Assembly: GCA_028753945.1 (NCBI GenBank)
Contig: JAPNXP010000001.1
Location: forward strand, 7,864,501-7,928,500
DNA from: Hexactinellida sp. DTS-2022
Lineage: Eukaryota > Porifera > Hexactinellida
DNA: 64,000 nucleotides
Reading direction: 5' to 3'
Shown: piece by piece, positions 30,642 to 40,543 of the stretch
How positions within the stretch are numbered: the stretch's first letter is position 1
Layout: each line of letters begins with the position of its first letter
The notes under the pieces: model-generated
The model's input: the letters and a program-made list of their open reading frames with translations, nothing else
The model's database searches: none
Told to the model about the DNA's origin: nothing
Program-made: the position numbers and the translations under genes

Positions 30642-31624
30642 TTCAGTTTTTTTTAAAGGATTTGCTTAGAGGGCCCTACCAACAATTAGAGGCCCTCACC
30701 CCGACAATTAGAGGCCCTCACTCTACATTTCATGATAATGAGTACTTAGCACGTTAAAAATTAGAGGCCCACAGAGAAAAATTAGAAGCCCATTTTTGGG
30801 CCTCTAATTTGCCTTAAAAAAAACACTGCGTATATTATATTATTACGCTATATAGACTAATTTTTGCAACAAAAATCAGTTATTTTACTTATACATATCA
30901 TAAAATCCTAATATAGGACAAATTTCCAAGAAAGCGGGAGTTTGAAAAGTTCGGCGGGAGGTTGGGAGGATGGGAGAAATAAAGGCTAAAAAGCGGGAGG
31001 GTTGGCAATCCTGAAATTGGTCCCATGGTGGGACCAAAAATTTCAGGCTAGGTCCATTTTTCCATGGAATATTGGTCCCCCGGGGCCCGGACCAATTTTT
31101 CCCGAAAAAAATGGTCTGGGGACCAATATTTTCGGAGTCCATTTCCCATGCAACAGGCCTATTAAAAAGCATGTCTTGTGGTCAAAGGTATAAGTAGAAA
31201 ACACCCATTTTAAGTTTCACTTTCACATTCCTGGCAACCTCAATTATTTATTTATAATACCAAAGCACGTACTAGCACACTGTGTTTATTACAATTTACC
31301 AAAGCTGTTTATATACTGGGGTTAATGCACATGCGCACTGGGGTTGATGCGCATGCTCACTGGACTTTTTAATACCTCACAAATTCACAATAAGCAATTT
31401 AATTAATTAATTAAACTGTGATTTTATTTTGTGCTAATTTGGTAAAGTTTTTAATTTTTGGGTCGCATGGGTCTATCACCTTCAAAATCTACACTAGTTC
31501 ATATAGCAAGCATTTGAATAAAATGTATTCGCATTCATTGTAGTAGGGTCAAAATCTAAAATTATGTGACCAATATGCCTGATTCTATATCCTGATTGTA
31601 TATCTCGCGATTTAAGCTCCCATG
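30642..31624. other. Repeat-rich DNA, no gene
   Basis: 30665-30830 repeats AATTAGAGGCCC on both strands. 31010-31170 is a TTGGTCCC/GGGACCAA block related to 29577-29843. 31320-31365 repeats GCACTGGGGTT. The rest is unremarkable. Confidence 0.5.
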
Positions 31625-31740
31625 CCAGTGTAAGCGCGCTTTGGGGACGCCCAGCGTTTTAGGGACCCCGTCCCTATTTCGCTAGTGTTTCACAGCCCAG
31701 GGGCCCCAAAACGCTGGAGCCCAAAACGCGTTTACACCGG
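31625..31740. mobile_element. MITE with CCGGTGTAAGCGCG ends, 116 bp
   Basis: Left CCAGTGTAAGCGCGCTTTGG, right CCAAAACGCGTTTACACCGG. A larger relative occupies 60415-61438. The interior GGGACCCCGTCCCTATTTCG is shared. Confidence 0.75.
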
Positions 31741-31870
31741 TCTCGAAAATTTGGATAATTTTTTTTATAGCTACAAATTCAAAGGGCCTCCGGCAATCAT
31801 TTTGAAAAATTAAGGCCCCTCTCTGAACATTTCATAAATTGAGATTAGAGTGTTTTTGAACAGTATACAA

Positions 31871-32207
31871 CAGAGATGGAACCGGTCGGGATTTTCATAA
31901 CCCGACCCGACCGGTGCAGTTGTAAATTTGACCCGACCCCACCGGCCGGTCGACCGTTCAATCATAGCTAGCAATAATTTATAAATAGTAGAATAATAAT
32001 CTACTGTAGTGTCATGTCATATGATTAGGAATAAATATTATGGCCATAGACCATTTAAGGAAGCGTCATTTAAGACTACTAAGCTCTCAAGGGCTATTGG
32101 AGCCAGATTCAATCAAAACAAATTATGATATCATGATATCGAAGAGATCTCGACCGGCCGGTCAGGGTTCGACCGGCCGGTCAAGGTTCCGACCGGTTCC
32201 GTCTCTG
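31871..32207. mobile_element. hAT MITE (CAGAGATGGAACCGGTCG), 337 bp
   Basis: Ends CAGAGATGGAACCGGTCG and, inverted, CGACCGGTTCCGTCTCTG, with an exact 8-bp duplication GTATACAA at 31863-31870 and 32208-32215. A second copy (52444-52804) has a different exact duplication. The subterminal sequence repeats GACCGGCCGGTC. Confidence 0.93.
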
Positions 32208-32653
32208 GTATACAATGAGTACTAGTTGCACTTAAGCCATTGTGTTTAACAGGGTTTCCTTCAAATGGCAATTTAGGGCCATTAATTGAAATGGTATAAG
32301 TATAACTCGGTTATAACTTATAACGTACCCCCTCGGGATATTATCATATATCAATAATATCATATAAATTTGTTAAAAATTGGAATAAGTACTAACCCAG
32401 ATACATTATAACAGAGTTCTACTGTACGAATATCGGCCTACACCTTTTTCATATAAAAACCAGGCTAAGGCGAATTTTTATTGTTAATTTAATAAATTAA
32501 TCTGCTAGCGTCTGAAAATTATATTAGAAAAGGTGTTGGCCGATATGCAAGTTATTTAATTAAATTGGAATTTGTTGATGTTTATTTAAGTTTCGGATAA
32601 AATAAATAGTAATAAATAAATACAAATAACAACAACAACAAATATGTTTATCT
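32208..32653. other. 3' flank of the LC8-like gene, no feature recognised
   Basis: AT-rich DNA. An imperfect inverted pair TCGGCCTACACCTTTT (about 32440) and AAAAGGTGTTGGCCGA (about 32530) spans 110 bp and may be another small MITE. Confidence 0.45.
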
Positions 32654-32923
32654 CTAAGCCTGCTTGTTTAGTATAATAGCAACAGGTCCTATATAGAAAT
32701 AAATAAAATAAGAAACACCATGTGCAACATAATCTCCAAAATTTCTCCCAACAACACAGCCCCAAACCGGGGTGTATCGTATATCAAATTCCTTCTTGAT
32801 ATAATCAGCAATTTCTTTCTCGGTTTTATAAGTTTCAACAGCTAATGATGCTGTTCGTACAGCGTCTTGTTGCATTCCTTCTGTGAAATTGGTTGTCTTG
32901 ACGACAGCGATTTTCTCCGACAT
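32654..32923 (-). CDS. Dynein light chain LC8-like protein, 89 aa
   Basis: Exactly the length of DYNLL1/2 (89 aa) and collinear with it: EGMQQDAVRTASLA (family MQQDSVECATQAL), IADYIKKEFDIRYTPVWGCV ([20 protein letters not shown]), VGRNFGDYVAHG, FIYFYIGPVAIIL. LC8 dimers bind short linear motifs in dynein intermediate chains and many other partners. Here the sequence is more diverged than typical LC8, for example GVSYF for ETKHF, so it is probably a paralogue or axonemal variant. Single exon, ATG 32923. Confidence 0.92.
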   Translation of the reverse strand: MSEKIAVVKTTNFTEGMQQDAVRTASLAVETYKTEKEIADYIKKEFDIRYTPVWGCVVGRNFGDYVAHGVSYFIYFYIGPVAIILNKQA

Positions 32924-33371
32924 GTTTACAAGAAAGGAAAATATTTCAAAGTTTGATAAATTCTACAGAAATATCAATTTATACTTCATGTCTAGTATTA
33001 TAGTGCATATTTACTATCTGCATTCCATTGGGAGTATATATGCACTAAGATACAGAAAGTATAAATTGGTATTTCTTAGAATTTAACAAACTTTTGAAAT
33101 ATTTTAATGAGGGCTGGCAATATCATTTTACCTCCCATCGAACACGATTAGCTACTCATATGCGGGGCCGTTCAAACGTTGCACAACAGTAAATTCAGGT
33201 AATTAGACATCCCCTCCAATGTCATGCTTTTTGGACCTGTTTATATTTGGAAACTCCCACTTTGGGGACGACTGAATATATCGAATAGTAGGTCACATTT
33301 TGGAGGAAATTTGCCTGCAAATAGGCGAACTTGCTATTAGGCAACTGTTTGTAGGAATCAGGTACGCAGTC
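32924..33371. other. Intergenic, no feature recognised
   Basis: Presumed upstream region of the LC8-like gene. No clear promoter motif. Confidence 0.4.
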
Positions 33372-33416
33372 ACGTGGGGGGGGCATAGGGGGGCAATGCC
33401 CCCCTATGCCCCCCAT
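33372..33416. repeat. G/C palindrome (GCATAGGGGGGCA / TGCCCCCCTATGC)
   Basis: About 45 bp of near-perfect inverted repeat centred near 33394. It looks like joined hAT-MITE ends (G-run TIRs), possibly from an internal deletion. Confidence 0.6.
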
Positions 33417-34917
33417 GGAGCGTGATTATAAGCTAGTAGGTGGATTTTCACATTTTGGAAAAGGTGACAATGACGTCATAATTCCATGGTAGGTGTGAAT
33501 TTTGGTTCAAGACTCGAACTTGTCCGAGCCAGACCCAAAATACCCCTGCATGCTAAAAATCAGCCCCGTGGGTCTTGTAGTTTATTCAATCAACTCTGAT
33601 CATAGAAATATATACATATTTAGAAAGACTATTTGTGTTAAAATGACCTTTAGGTGACGTGGTAAAAAGGTCAAAAGTGTAATTAATAAATTTCTCATCC
33701 CTCAAAATCCCATGTTAGACACCAAGATGAAGGTTCTAGCATGTGTACAACCCAAGATATGATGGGACCAAAATTGAACTTGGGACCCAAGTTCCGCAAT
33801 CCCAGATTGTCAGATACTAGTCCTTCTATTAAAGTAGTCTATGGTTTAGGCATTTTTGGTTTTATTCGACAGACAATCAATAATTTTTCCAAACTAGTTA
33901 TTCATATACAAATTTATTACATCCCTGTACGTCTGGGCAGAAAAACCAAAATAAGTGTAGTTGAAATCCCAGTACGGTTGACAGGGATGGTCTGTTAGTA
34001 ATCTAGATGCGTATTATAGGATATTCCTAGTTAATTTAGCATTTTTGTTACCAACATACATGGCCTACTATTATACGGCTAGATAAGTCAAGTATTTGCC
34101 ATTTTATTTCCAGGCCAGTGTTTACTTTCTAATTGCTCGTGAAATGAATTACCTATTGGAATAAACTAAACTTAGCTTTTCAAATACGCTAGGAACATCT
34201 AAATATTTTGGAGAATGATTTCTCATCGGATTTAACTACTTTGCAGAACAGTAAATTTAAAAGGTTCAACCTCATCGCCTAGTTTTTGGTAACGTTAACT
34301 ACTAGATCTAACACCAATAGAATATTCCCCCCCTGGCAATTTCTATGCCCCCCCTAAGTGAAAATCCTGGTAACGTCCCTGCCCATAATTAGCAGCCTTT
34401 TTACGAATCATCCTTTTCTGGTCCTTTGTAGAGGGAACAGCCCAACAGGGTATGATTTTAAGCTGATATAGTTGGAGATAGCTTCATATTCTGGAGAATT
34501 CATTAGGAATGAACGTTAAACCATCTTGAGTTCAAGTTTATATTTCCATTATAAATGCGTTTTAGACCTCCTATTAGCACTCTAATACAATTCGTGTACC
34601 AAACAAGCACACAAACGAATAGTCATAAACTAGAAATTCAATCTCAATAATCCATTGTTTATATTTTGAAATTGAAATCAGCATACTTGTTTACTTAGAA
34701 TGACATATGGCATTAAGTTTATATTTCCATTTTTAATGCGTTATAAACCCCCCCTTACACTCTAATACATTTCGGGCACCAAGCACACACATAGACAAAT
34801 ATTTATACAAATAGATATTCCATCTCATTAATATAGAAATAAACTTCTAATTCAACAATCATCCTTTGTCCCGTACAAATTGTTAAATGAGTCTAAACAC
34901 CATGTGATGTTCATGAC
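33417..34917. other. 1.5 kb without a gene; one hAT-like end
   Basis: Near 34330-34383 CCCCCCTAAGTGAAAATCCTGG followed by TAACGTCCCTG is the complement of a hAT terminus (CAGGGACGTTACCAGG). Blocks at 34530-34560 and 34710-34750 (AAGTTTATATTTCCATT) are directly repeated. No supported ORF. Confidence 0.45.
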
Positions 34918-35258
34918 ATGGCGAAAAAAATCCAAAATTGCAGCCTGTGTCGACAGCATGTTCCATTGGAGGCACTATCAATCAAGGAATTATCCAGGAG
35001 CGCGAGACGCTCCTTTTGGAGTATGATTTTTGGAAAATTTGAATTTAGGAGCGCGAAAATTGGAATCCTCTCCTATACCGTAACATTAATTTGTGATTTA
35101 GGCGTATGAAAATTGGATCAGACCGGGATTAGGAGCGTATTTATAATTGGCTGTACGTGTATAATACACTGCTATCAATGGACCAATACCAAAATATAGT
35201 GCCACCAAAGGAACATGCGTCGTACAGGCTGCAATTTTGGATTTTTTTTTCACCGTGT
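34918..35258. mobile_element. MITE-like element with about 60-bp inverted arms containing GGAGCG repeat copy 2
   Basis: The arms GAAAAAAATCCAAAATTGCA... (34921 onward) and the inverse of ...TGCAATTTTGGATTTTTTTT (to 35251) flank the 170-bp GGAGCG unit (34986-35155). The other GGAGCG copies lack the arms, so the unit either inserted into this element or is its core. Confidence 0.6.
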
Positions 35259-35619
35259 CGCCTCCCAAGGCTAAACCATAAGTGCTAGTGCTCTGAAATT
35301 TTAGGATAGGTGTCTGGTTGTTGATTAATGTGCATCTCGAGGCCCGATTTTTCAATTTCGACTTGAAAAATTTTTAACGGGACTTTCAGCTTTTTTTGTC
35401 CCAGAAGAAAATAAAAGCAATAACAAGAAAAAATTTCGAATCATTAGTTTCAGAAAAGTATTTTGGAACTGATAGCTCTTCACGATTTGTTAAATTCGTT
35501 CTCACTTTCCTGATAATTAGGCTCAAAGTTGCCACAATTCACCCTTAACTTTCTAAAATCGTAAATTCATTAATATTCAATTATGCAATTATTTCGTGGT
35601 TTCGATGAAGATCTACTAA

Positions 35620-35815
35620 TTATGAATAATTGTGAATCCATTGTGAATCCATTGGAACCACTTTTGAGAATTGTGAACCCATTGGAACCACTTTTGAGAA
35701 TTGTGAATCCATTGGAACCACTTTTGAGAATCTCAGATTTGTGGTAACCACAAATCTAAAATTCTCAAAAGTGGTTCCAATGGATTCACAATGGTTGATT
35801 ACCCCATATACAATC
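35620..35815. repeat. Tandem and inverted repeat of CCATTGGAACCACTTTTGAG
   Basis: Three direct units of about 30 bp (CCATTGGAACCACTTTTGAG and AATTGTGAA), then a 12-bp hairpin AGATTTGTGGTT/AACCACAAATCT and one inverted unit. Probably a MITE with amplified subterminal repeats. Confidence 0.75.
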
Positions 35816-35940
35816 CAATTAACCACAATAGAAGCCATGGTTTAGCTTTGAATGAAATTTAAAACTGGCCTTCTTGTTTGAAGGCCAAGTCGGGAACATA
35901 CACATGGTAGCCTCTATTGATCTACTTCTGTTGCTCTGCC

Positions 35941-36109
35941 ACATAGGCGTCGTTCTGTTGCTCTGCCGCCCGGGGGTCCGGAAATGTCCGGGCGACCCGG
36001 AAGGGTTGCCCTATGCTGCTAATACTATACCCGGAGTTTACCCGGACATTATCCGGAATTTCAGGGCGGCCCGAAGGATTGACCTTTGCATTTACGACGC
36101 CTATGTCTG
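35941..36109. mobile_element. hAT-like MITE (CATAGGCGTCG)
   Basis: Ends CATAGGCGTCG and, inverted, CGACGCCTATG, with TCTGCCA repeated on both flanks (7 bp in common). CCGGGCGACCCGG and CCGGA repeats inside. Confidence 0.7.
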
Positions 36110-36406
36110 CCATTAACTTACCTGGGAGGGCTCTAACTAGGTAGGCGCCGTCCAATGTTAAGCTCCGTCTGGAACCCAATAAATTTTTTCGTTCGCCCCT
36201 GGAACACGGATATATTTTAATGCGGTGCCTGAATTATATTTAGAGCAAATCTGATATCAATCTCTCAAAATTCTAGCTAGTGCCGCATCCATGGTACACT
36301 CATACAAATCCCTCAAAAATTTTATGCAACAGAACCAATCTCGAGCACCAATGTTTTCGAGTTAAACTATGATGACGTCATAATAATTTGATGATACAGT
36401 TTTGAG

Positions 36407-36513
36407 ACTTCCCCCCCCCCTAGAATAACATTGTTGTACAGTGTGGCCCCCCTGAAATCTCCCCTGGCCCCCCCAGAGCTCCCCTACTTGAAAATCCTGG
36501 CGCCGCCTCTGCA
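36407..36513 (-). mobile_element. hAT MITE, inverted partial copy of the 2582-2709 family
   Basis: CTAGAATAACATTGTTGTAC, then GAGCTCCCCTA and AAAATCCTGGCGCCGCCTCTG match the complement of 2582-2709. The left terminus is worn. Confidence 0.75.
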
Positions 36514-37127
36514 GTAGAACCCCGCATATCGGGGAAGTAGGTTGGGAATTTGCTCTATTCCCTTTAAAAATAATCCCACGTATTGGGGCGCCATTCACTT
36601 ATCGGGGCACTCCACATTGGACTTTTTTCTTTTATTTATATTAACTGCTTTTACGTTTGAGCAGCTTAGTATTATTTGTAATTGAAAAATATTCCGTGAA
36701 TATCAGAATGTTGTTGACTCCTAGACTAGTGTAGGTAGAAGTAGTATAATGTGAAATTGTAATGTGTAGTACTGCTGAAAATATCATCCTAACTCGAGGT
36801 TTGACTATCTGTGTATGTTTTGTTGTGTAGGTGCTAACTTAAATATAGGATAAGTAATTGCTAATATAAACAGGATTAAGCATAGAATGATTATGCCAAC
36901 TAAATACATTAATTTTGGCCTATACATGTATATGCTGCTCCTTTATCCAAGGGAACAGTCTGTTTCTAGGAAAGTTTCCCCCCCCCCAGGAAAAATTTCT
37001 GTTTCAATCCCTGAATGGCATATTAGAAATGTTGAAAGAACATAAATGTGCACTTTCACAGGAATTTGTTATGTGAGTTTTGCACTTTTAACAGTTTTTA
37101 CTCTTCTAATAATAGTAGGTGTATAAA
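36514..37127. other. UNC-45 upstream region with a pogo/Tc1-like end
   Basis: GCAGTAGAACCCCGCATATC and CACTTATCGGGGCACTCC (36513-36620) resemble decayed Tigger/pogo ends. No clear promoter element is seen before the UNC-45 ATG. Confidence 0.45.
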
Positions 37128-39857
37128 ATGTCCTCTGACTATTCTCAACCTTTGAATTTCAAAGAAGAGAAGGACAAAGGCAATCTCCACTTCAAAGAGC
37201 ACAACTATTCATCTGCTATATCTCTTTATACCTCAGCCATCCGACTGCTGGAAGAGACGGGAGATCAGCCAAGAGAGCTAGGCATTGTGTACAACAACAG
37301 AGCTCTTTGTCAACTAAAATTACACAGATACGAACAGTGTGTTGACGATGCTACTTGTTCTCTCAAGATAAATCCATCTGACGTCAAGGCTCTCTATAGA
37401 AGAGCCTTAGCCCTACAGCGATTACATATGTTCAAACAGGCATTAGAAGATGTCAGAAGAGTATTGAAAATAGAGCCTAGCAATCCTGACGCCATCTCAC
37501 TGGGGAATTCACTGAACATGGAAATAGATACATATTCAAAAGAGGTTGGCACAACTAATGGTCTCATCTCTAAATCATTCTCAGTCCTTGTAAATCAACA
37601 AGCTACAGACGAGGATAAAGAGGGTGCTGCTAAAAACCTGGCCATCTTGAGTCGAGACAATTCAGCCGCGCGTCAACTCATAAATAACGATATAGTAAGT
37701 GATGTCATTCGAATTATCCCCTCACTGCCCGCATCAAGCCAGAGACACTTGTTGCAAGCTCTAGCAGGCATCTCTCAATCGTCTGCTGCTGGGACTCACA
37801 CAATTATTCAAAAGGTTGGATATCCTCTGCTGGGTTCCTTTCTTATTGGAGATGACCTGCCACTGCAGAGCGCAGCTGCCTCTATCCTCTACCACTCTGT
37901 GTCTGCGCTGCTTCGTGGAGCTGGGGAGGGAGAAAAGGTTTCTACGGAGAACCTCCAGAAAGCGGAAGAAGTATCAATGCAAGTGTTGAGTTGGATTAGA
38001 ATAGAAAGTGTTTCAGACAACGCCAGAGACTTACTCCTCGAGAGTTTGATGCCAGCTGTCTCCTGTTGTGACATGCAATACTGTCTGATGAAGAATAAGC
38101 TAGTGGAGATGCTACTAGTGACCTCATCTAAGCTATGCACTGAAAAGACAAGAGGGTGTGTTGTCAGTCTTTTCCACAACTTTTACAAAGCCGTGAGAGA
38201 CAACAAGTCCCGTCTCAAATCTGTTCAGGACTCTTGTTTCTGCTTCGTAATGCATCATATGAAGGTGGAGGACACAGCGTCTTGTCTGGAGGGACTCACT
38301 GCCCTCTCTGCCATTAGTCAGGCCGCTCCACAACTCGGGAGCGAGATATTGGGGAACGAGAAGATCCTCTCAGTTGCTCTCAGTCTATCGCTATCTGACA
38401 ACGAAGGAGCCCAGATAATCGCTGCTGAGACCATCGCATTAGCTGCCTCGGATAAGGAACACATACACTGCCTTGTGGATTCTGTTTCAGCTCTCAAAGT
38501 ACTCTGTCAAAGTAAAAACTCGGAAATCAGAGTTCGTGCGTTAGTCGGCATCTGTAAAATCACTACATTAAGCAAGCAGGATACTGCGTTGGAGTTATCT
38601 GCAAACAACTTTGAAACTGCTTACCGCATGTTCCTAACTGGACCACATTCTGCTACCATAAAGCGATGGGCTATGGAGGGACTCGCCTTCCTTTCAGTTT
38701 CAGCACCAGTTAAGGAGAACATCTGTAAAGACAAACAGCTGCTGCACTCTGTGCTCGATCTGATAAGTTCAAGTTCCGATACCGCTGTTCAGTACGGGGC
38801 TGCTACTCTCCTTGTCAACCTAACCAACAGCTACGACCAGCCTGATAGAAATCCAGAGTTGGAGGAGCTAGCTCACTTTTCTGGGGAGAATGTTCCTACT
38901 CCGCACGAACTGGACGGAGTGGAGTATTTGACTGCGCGTGTGTCTCTCCTCCTCAAACTCAACACTGTACCTGCGTTAAACCACCTCAGCAGTTCACACA
39001 GTGTCTCCATTCGTGAGCAGACCTCTCGTGTATTTCTCGCACTGGTGGATGAGCAGGGCAATAGGGGCTTGGTGGTGCAACAAGGGGGAGGGAGAGCACT
39101 CATCGCACTCGCGAGATCCAATACTGAAGTAGGCAGGGCTAAGGCTGCGCAAGCTATTTCTAAGATAGCAATTACAACGAACCCTCAACTTGCATTCCCT
39201 GGGGAGCGAGTTCTCGAGACGATCTCTCCGCTCGTGAGACTCCTCAAATCAGAGCGACAGCTGCAGCAGTTCGAAGCACTGATGGCTCTAACCAACATCT
39301 CTAGTCTCGGACCGAAGCTGTGTAGCAAGATCGTTACTGAAAAGGGAGTGCATTTGGTAGAGAGTCTGCAGTTCGAAGAGCACGATATGTTGCGCAGAGC
39401 TGCCACTGAGTGCATGTGTAACCTGGTGGCTTGTGAGGAGGTAAAGCAGCTGTACAGACAGGAGGGGAGTGATAGACTTAAAATGCTCGTGCTTTTTTCT
39501 GGAGAGGAGGACCTACTGCTGAGGAAAGCTGCGTCAGGTGCCCTGTGCATTCTCTCCGAAGACCAGAAGATATGTGAACTCATCCTGGATCTGAAACAGT
39601 ACTTCGAGATCACAGAGGAACTGCTGGGGAGTGGGGATGAAGAGCTACAGTTCAGGGCGCTGTATATTCTGACTAACATCGTGCTGTCTGGCCGCGGGTG
39701 TGCTGAGAGAGTCGTGCACTACGAGAAGGGTCTGGAGCTACTCGAGGTGACGGCTAGTGACAACTTTAGCGAGAGAATTAGAGGCATTGCTAGGGCGGGG
39801 CTGGAACAGCTTGTTAGTTACGGACTCGCACAGGGCGCTCTTAGAATTCAACACTAG
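37128..39857 (+). CDS. UNC45: UNC-45 myosin chaperone, 909 aa, intronless
   Basis: The start is ATG 37128 (MSSDYSQPLNFKEEKDKG). Three TPR repeats (residues about 10-120; KDKGNLHFKEHNYSSAISLY, VYNNRALCQLKL, KALYRRALALQRL) should hold the C-terminus of Hsp90/Hsp70. A central armadillo region and the C-terminal UCS domain follow (about 510-909), with LLVNLTNSYD, ALVDEQGNRGLVVQQGGG and KAAQAISKIAITTNPQLAFP typical of UNC-45. It folds and assembles myosin motor heads. The length equals the animal family (about 930-945 aa). AATAAA at 39864-39869 is 7 nt after the stop. Whole gene without introns while the neighbouring XDH has 13: either ancient intron loss or an established retrocopy. Confidence 0.96.
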   Translation: MSSDYSQPLNFKEEKDKGNLHFKEHNYSSAISLYTSAIRLLEETGDQPRELGIVYNNRALCQLKLHRYEQCVDDATCSLKINPSDVKALYRRALALQRLHMFKQALEDVRRVLKIEPSNPDAISLGNSLNMEIDTYSKEVGTTNGLISKSFSVLVNQQATDEDKEGAAKNLAILSRDNSAARQLINNDIVSDVIRIIPSLPASSQRHLLQALAGISQSSAAGTHTIIQKVGYPLLGSFLIGDDLPLQSAAASILYHSVSALLRGAGEGEKVSTENLQKAEEVSMQVLSWIRIESVSDNARDLLLESLMPAVSCCDMQYCLMKNKLVEMLLVTSSKLCTEKTRGCVVSLFHNFYKAVRDNKSRLKSVQDSCFCFVMHHMKVEDTASCLEGLTALSAISQAAPQLGSEILGNEKILSVALSLSLSDNEGAQIIAAETIALAASDKEHIHCLVDSVSALKVLCQSKNSEIRVRALVGICKITTLSKQDTALELSANNFETAYRMFLTGPHSATIKRWAMEGLAFLSVSAPVKENICKDKQLLHSVLDLISSSSDTAVQYGAATLLVNLTNSYDQPDRNPELEELAHFSGENVPTPHELDGVEYLTARVSLLLKLNTVPALNHLSSSHSVSIREQTSRVFLALVDEQGNRGLVVQQGGGRALIALARSNTEVGRAKAAQAISKIAITTNPQLAFPGERVLETISPLVRLLKSERQLQQFEALMALTNISSLGPKLCSKIVTEKGVHLVESLQFEEHDMLRRAATECMCNLVACEEVKQLYRQEGSDRLKMLVLFSGEEDLLLRKAASGALCILSEDQKICELILDLKQYFEITEELLGSGDEELQFRALYILTNIVLSGRGCAERVVHYEKGLELLEVTASDNFSERIRGIARAGLEQLVSYGLAQGALRIQH

Positions 39858-40189
39858 TCAATTAATAAAGTTTGTATTACCTTAAATAAATTTGGTAAAT
39901 TTACACTTGTATCAATAATTTTCTATTATAGGTCTAATTCCTGATTCCAAAATCAGGCCCGGTGAAATTAGAGCTCTACGGAATGGAGAATCTCTTCACC
40001 AGCCAGATCGGGTATCTAGTCAACAATTATTAATGATAACCAGGGCTGGAAGCCTGGAACTATTGTTAGCAGTGGACTTTAAACTGAGTTGAACTGGTTT
40101 TAATTATTTAACTACGGTATTCTTTCTTCTCTCACTAATGGACTAATTTGGACTCCGTATTCATTAAAGGGATAACTTTAGATGGTACA
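39858..40189. other. UNC-45 to XDH intergenic, first part
   Basis: Poly(A) signal AATAAA at 39864. No other feature recognised. Confidence 0.5.
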
Positions 40190-40330
40190 GTTAGAGATAT
40201 AATTATTGTTAATCAAGATAAAACTATGGAAAATGGTAGAGAGGTTAGAAGGCCGCATAGCGGCCTTTGTCTTGAGATACGTAGCACCGATCAGTCGCAA
40301 AGCGACTGAGACCGAAGGGCTAGTCTATAT
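40190..40330 (+). mobile_element. Tail fragment of the Helentron-like element with the triple-hairpin motif
   Basis: AAAACTATGGAAAATGGTAG, then GGCCGC-ATA-GCGGCC, a worn middle hairpin (ACGTAGCACC) and AGTCGC-AAA-GCGACT, then GAGACCGAAGGGCT. Only the 3' part of the 11851-12790 type is present. Confidence 0.75.
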
Positions 40331-40445
40331 TACATCGCTTTACTAGCAAGTTATTTTCAGTCCCATAACGGGCAGTTAATGTTAACTTTGTTCTCTAATA
40401 GTAAGCAAATTCGTGCAAATTGCCACTTGCTATTACGAACACCAC
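40330..40445. repeat. Dispersed repeat shared with 18585-18722
   Basis: AAGTTATTTTCAGTCCC to GAACACCA as in the first copy, and here directly joined to the Helentron-like tail. Confidence 0.55.
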
Positions 40446-40543
40446 TGTAATTAATTATCAATTCATTGCTTTCATCACTATTATCGATTGTAGAAAAAAA
40501 TTATAAGCTGTTTGTCCCGCGCTCATTACTTGTTTGTGCATAG

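Noticed and set aside
33741-33998. 85-codon open frame
   Set aside because: No domain, no splice or poly(A) support, flanked by repeat debris.
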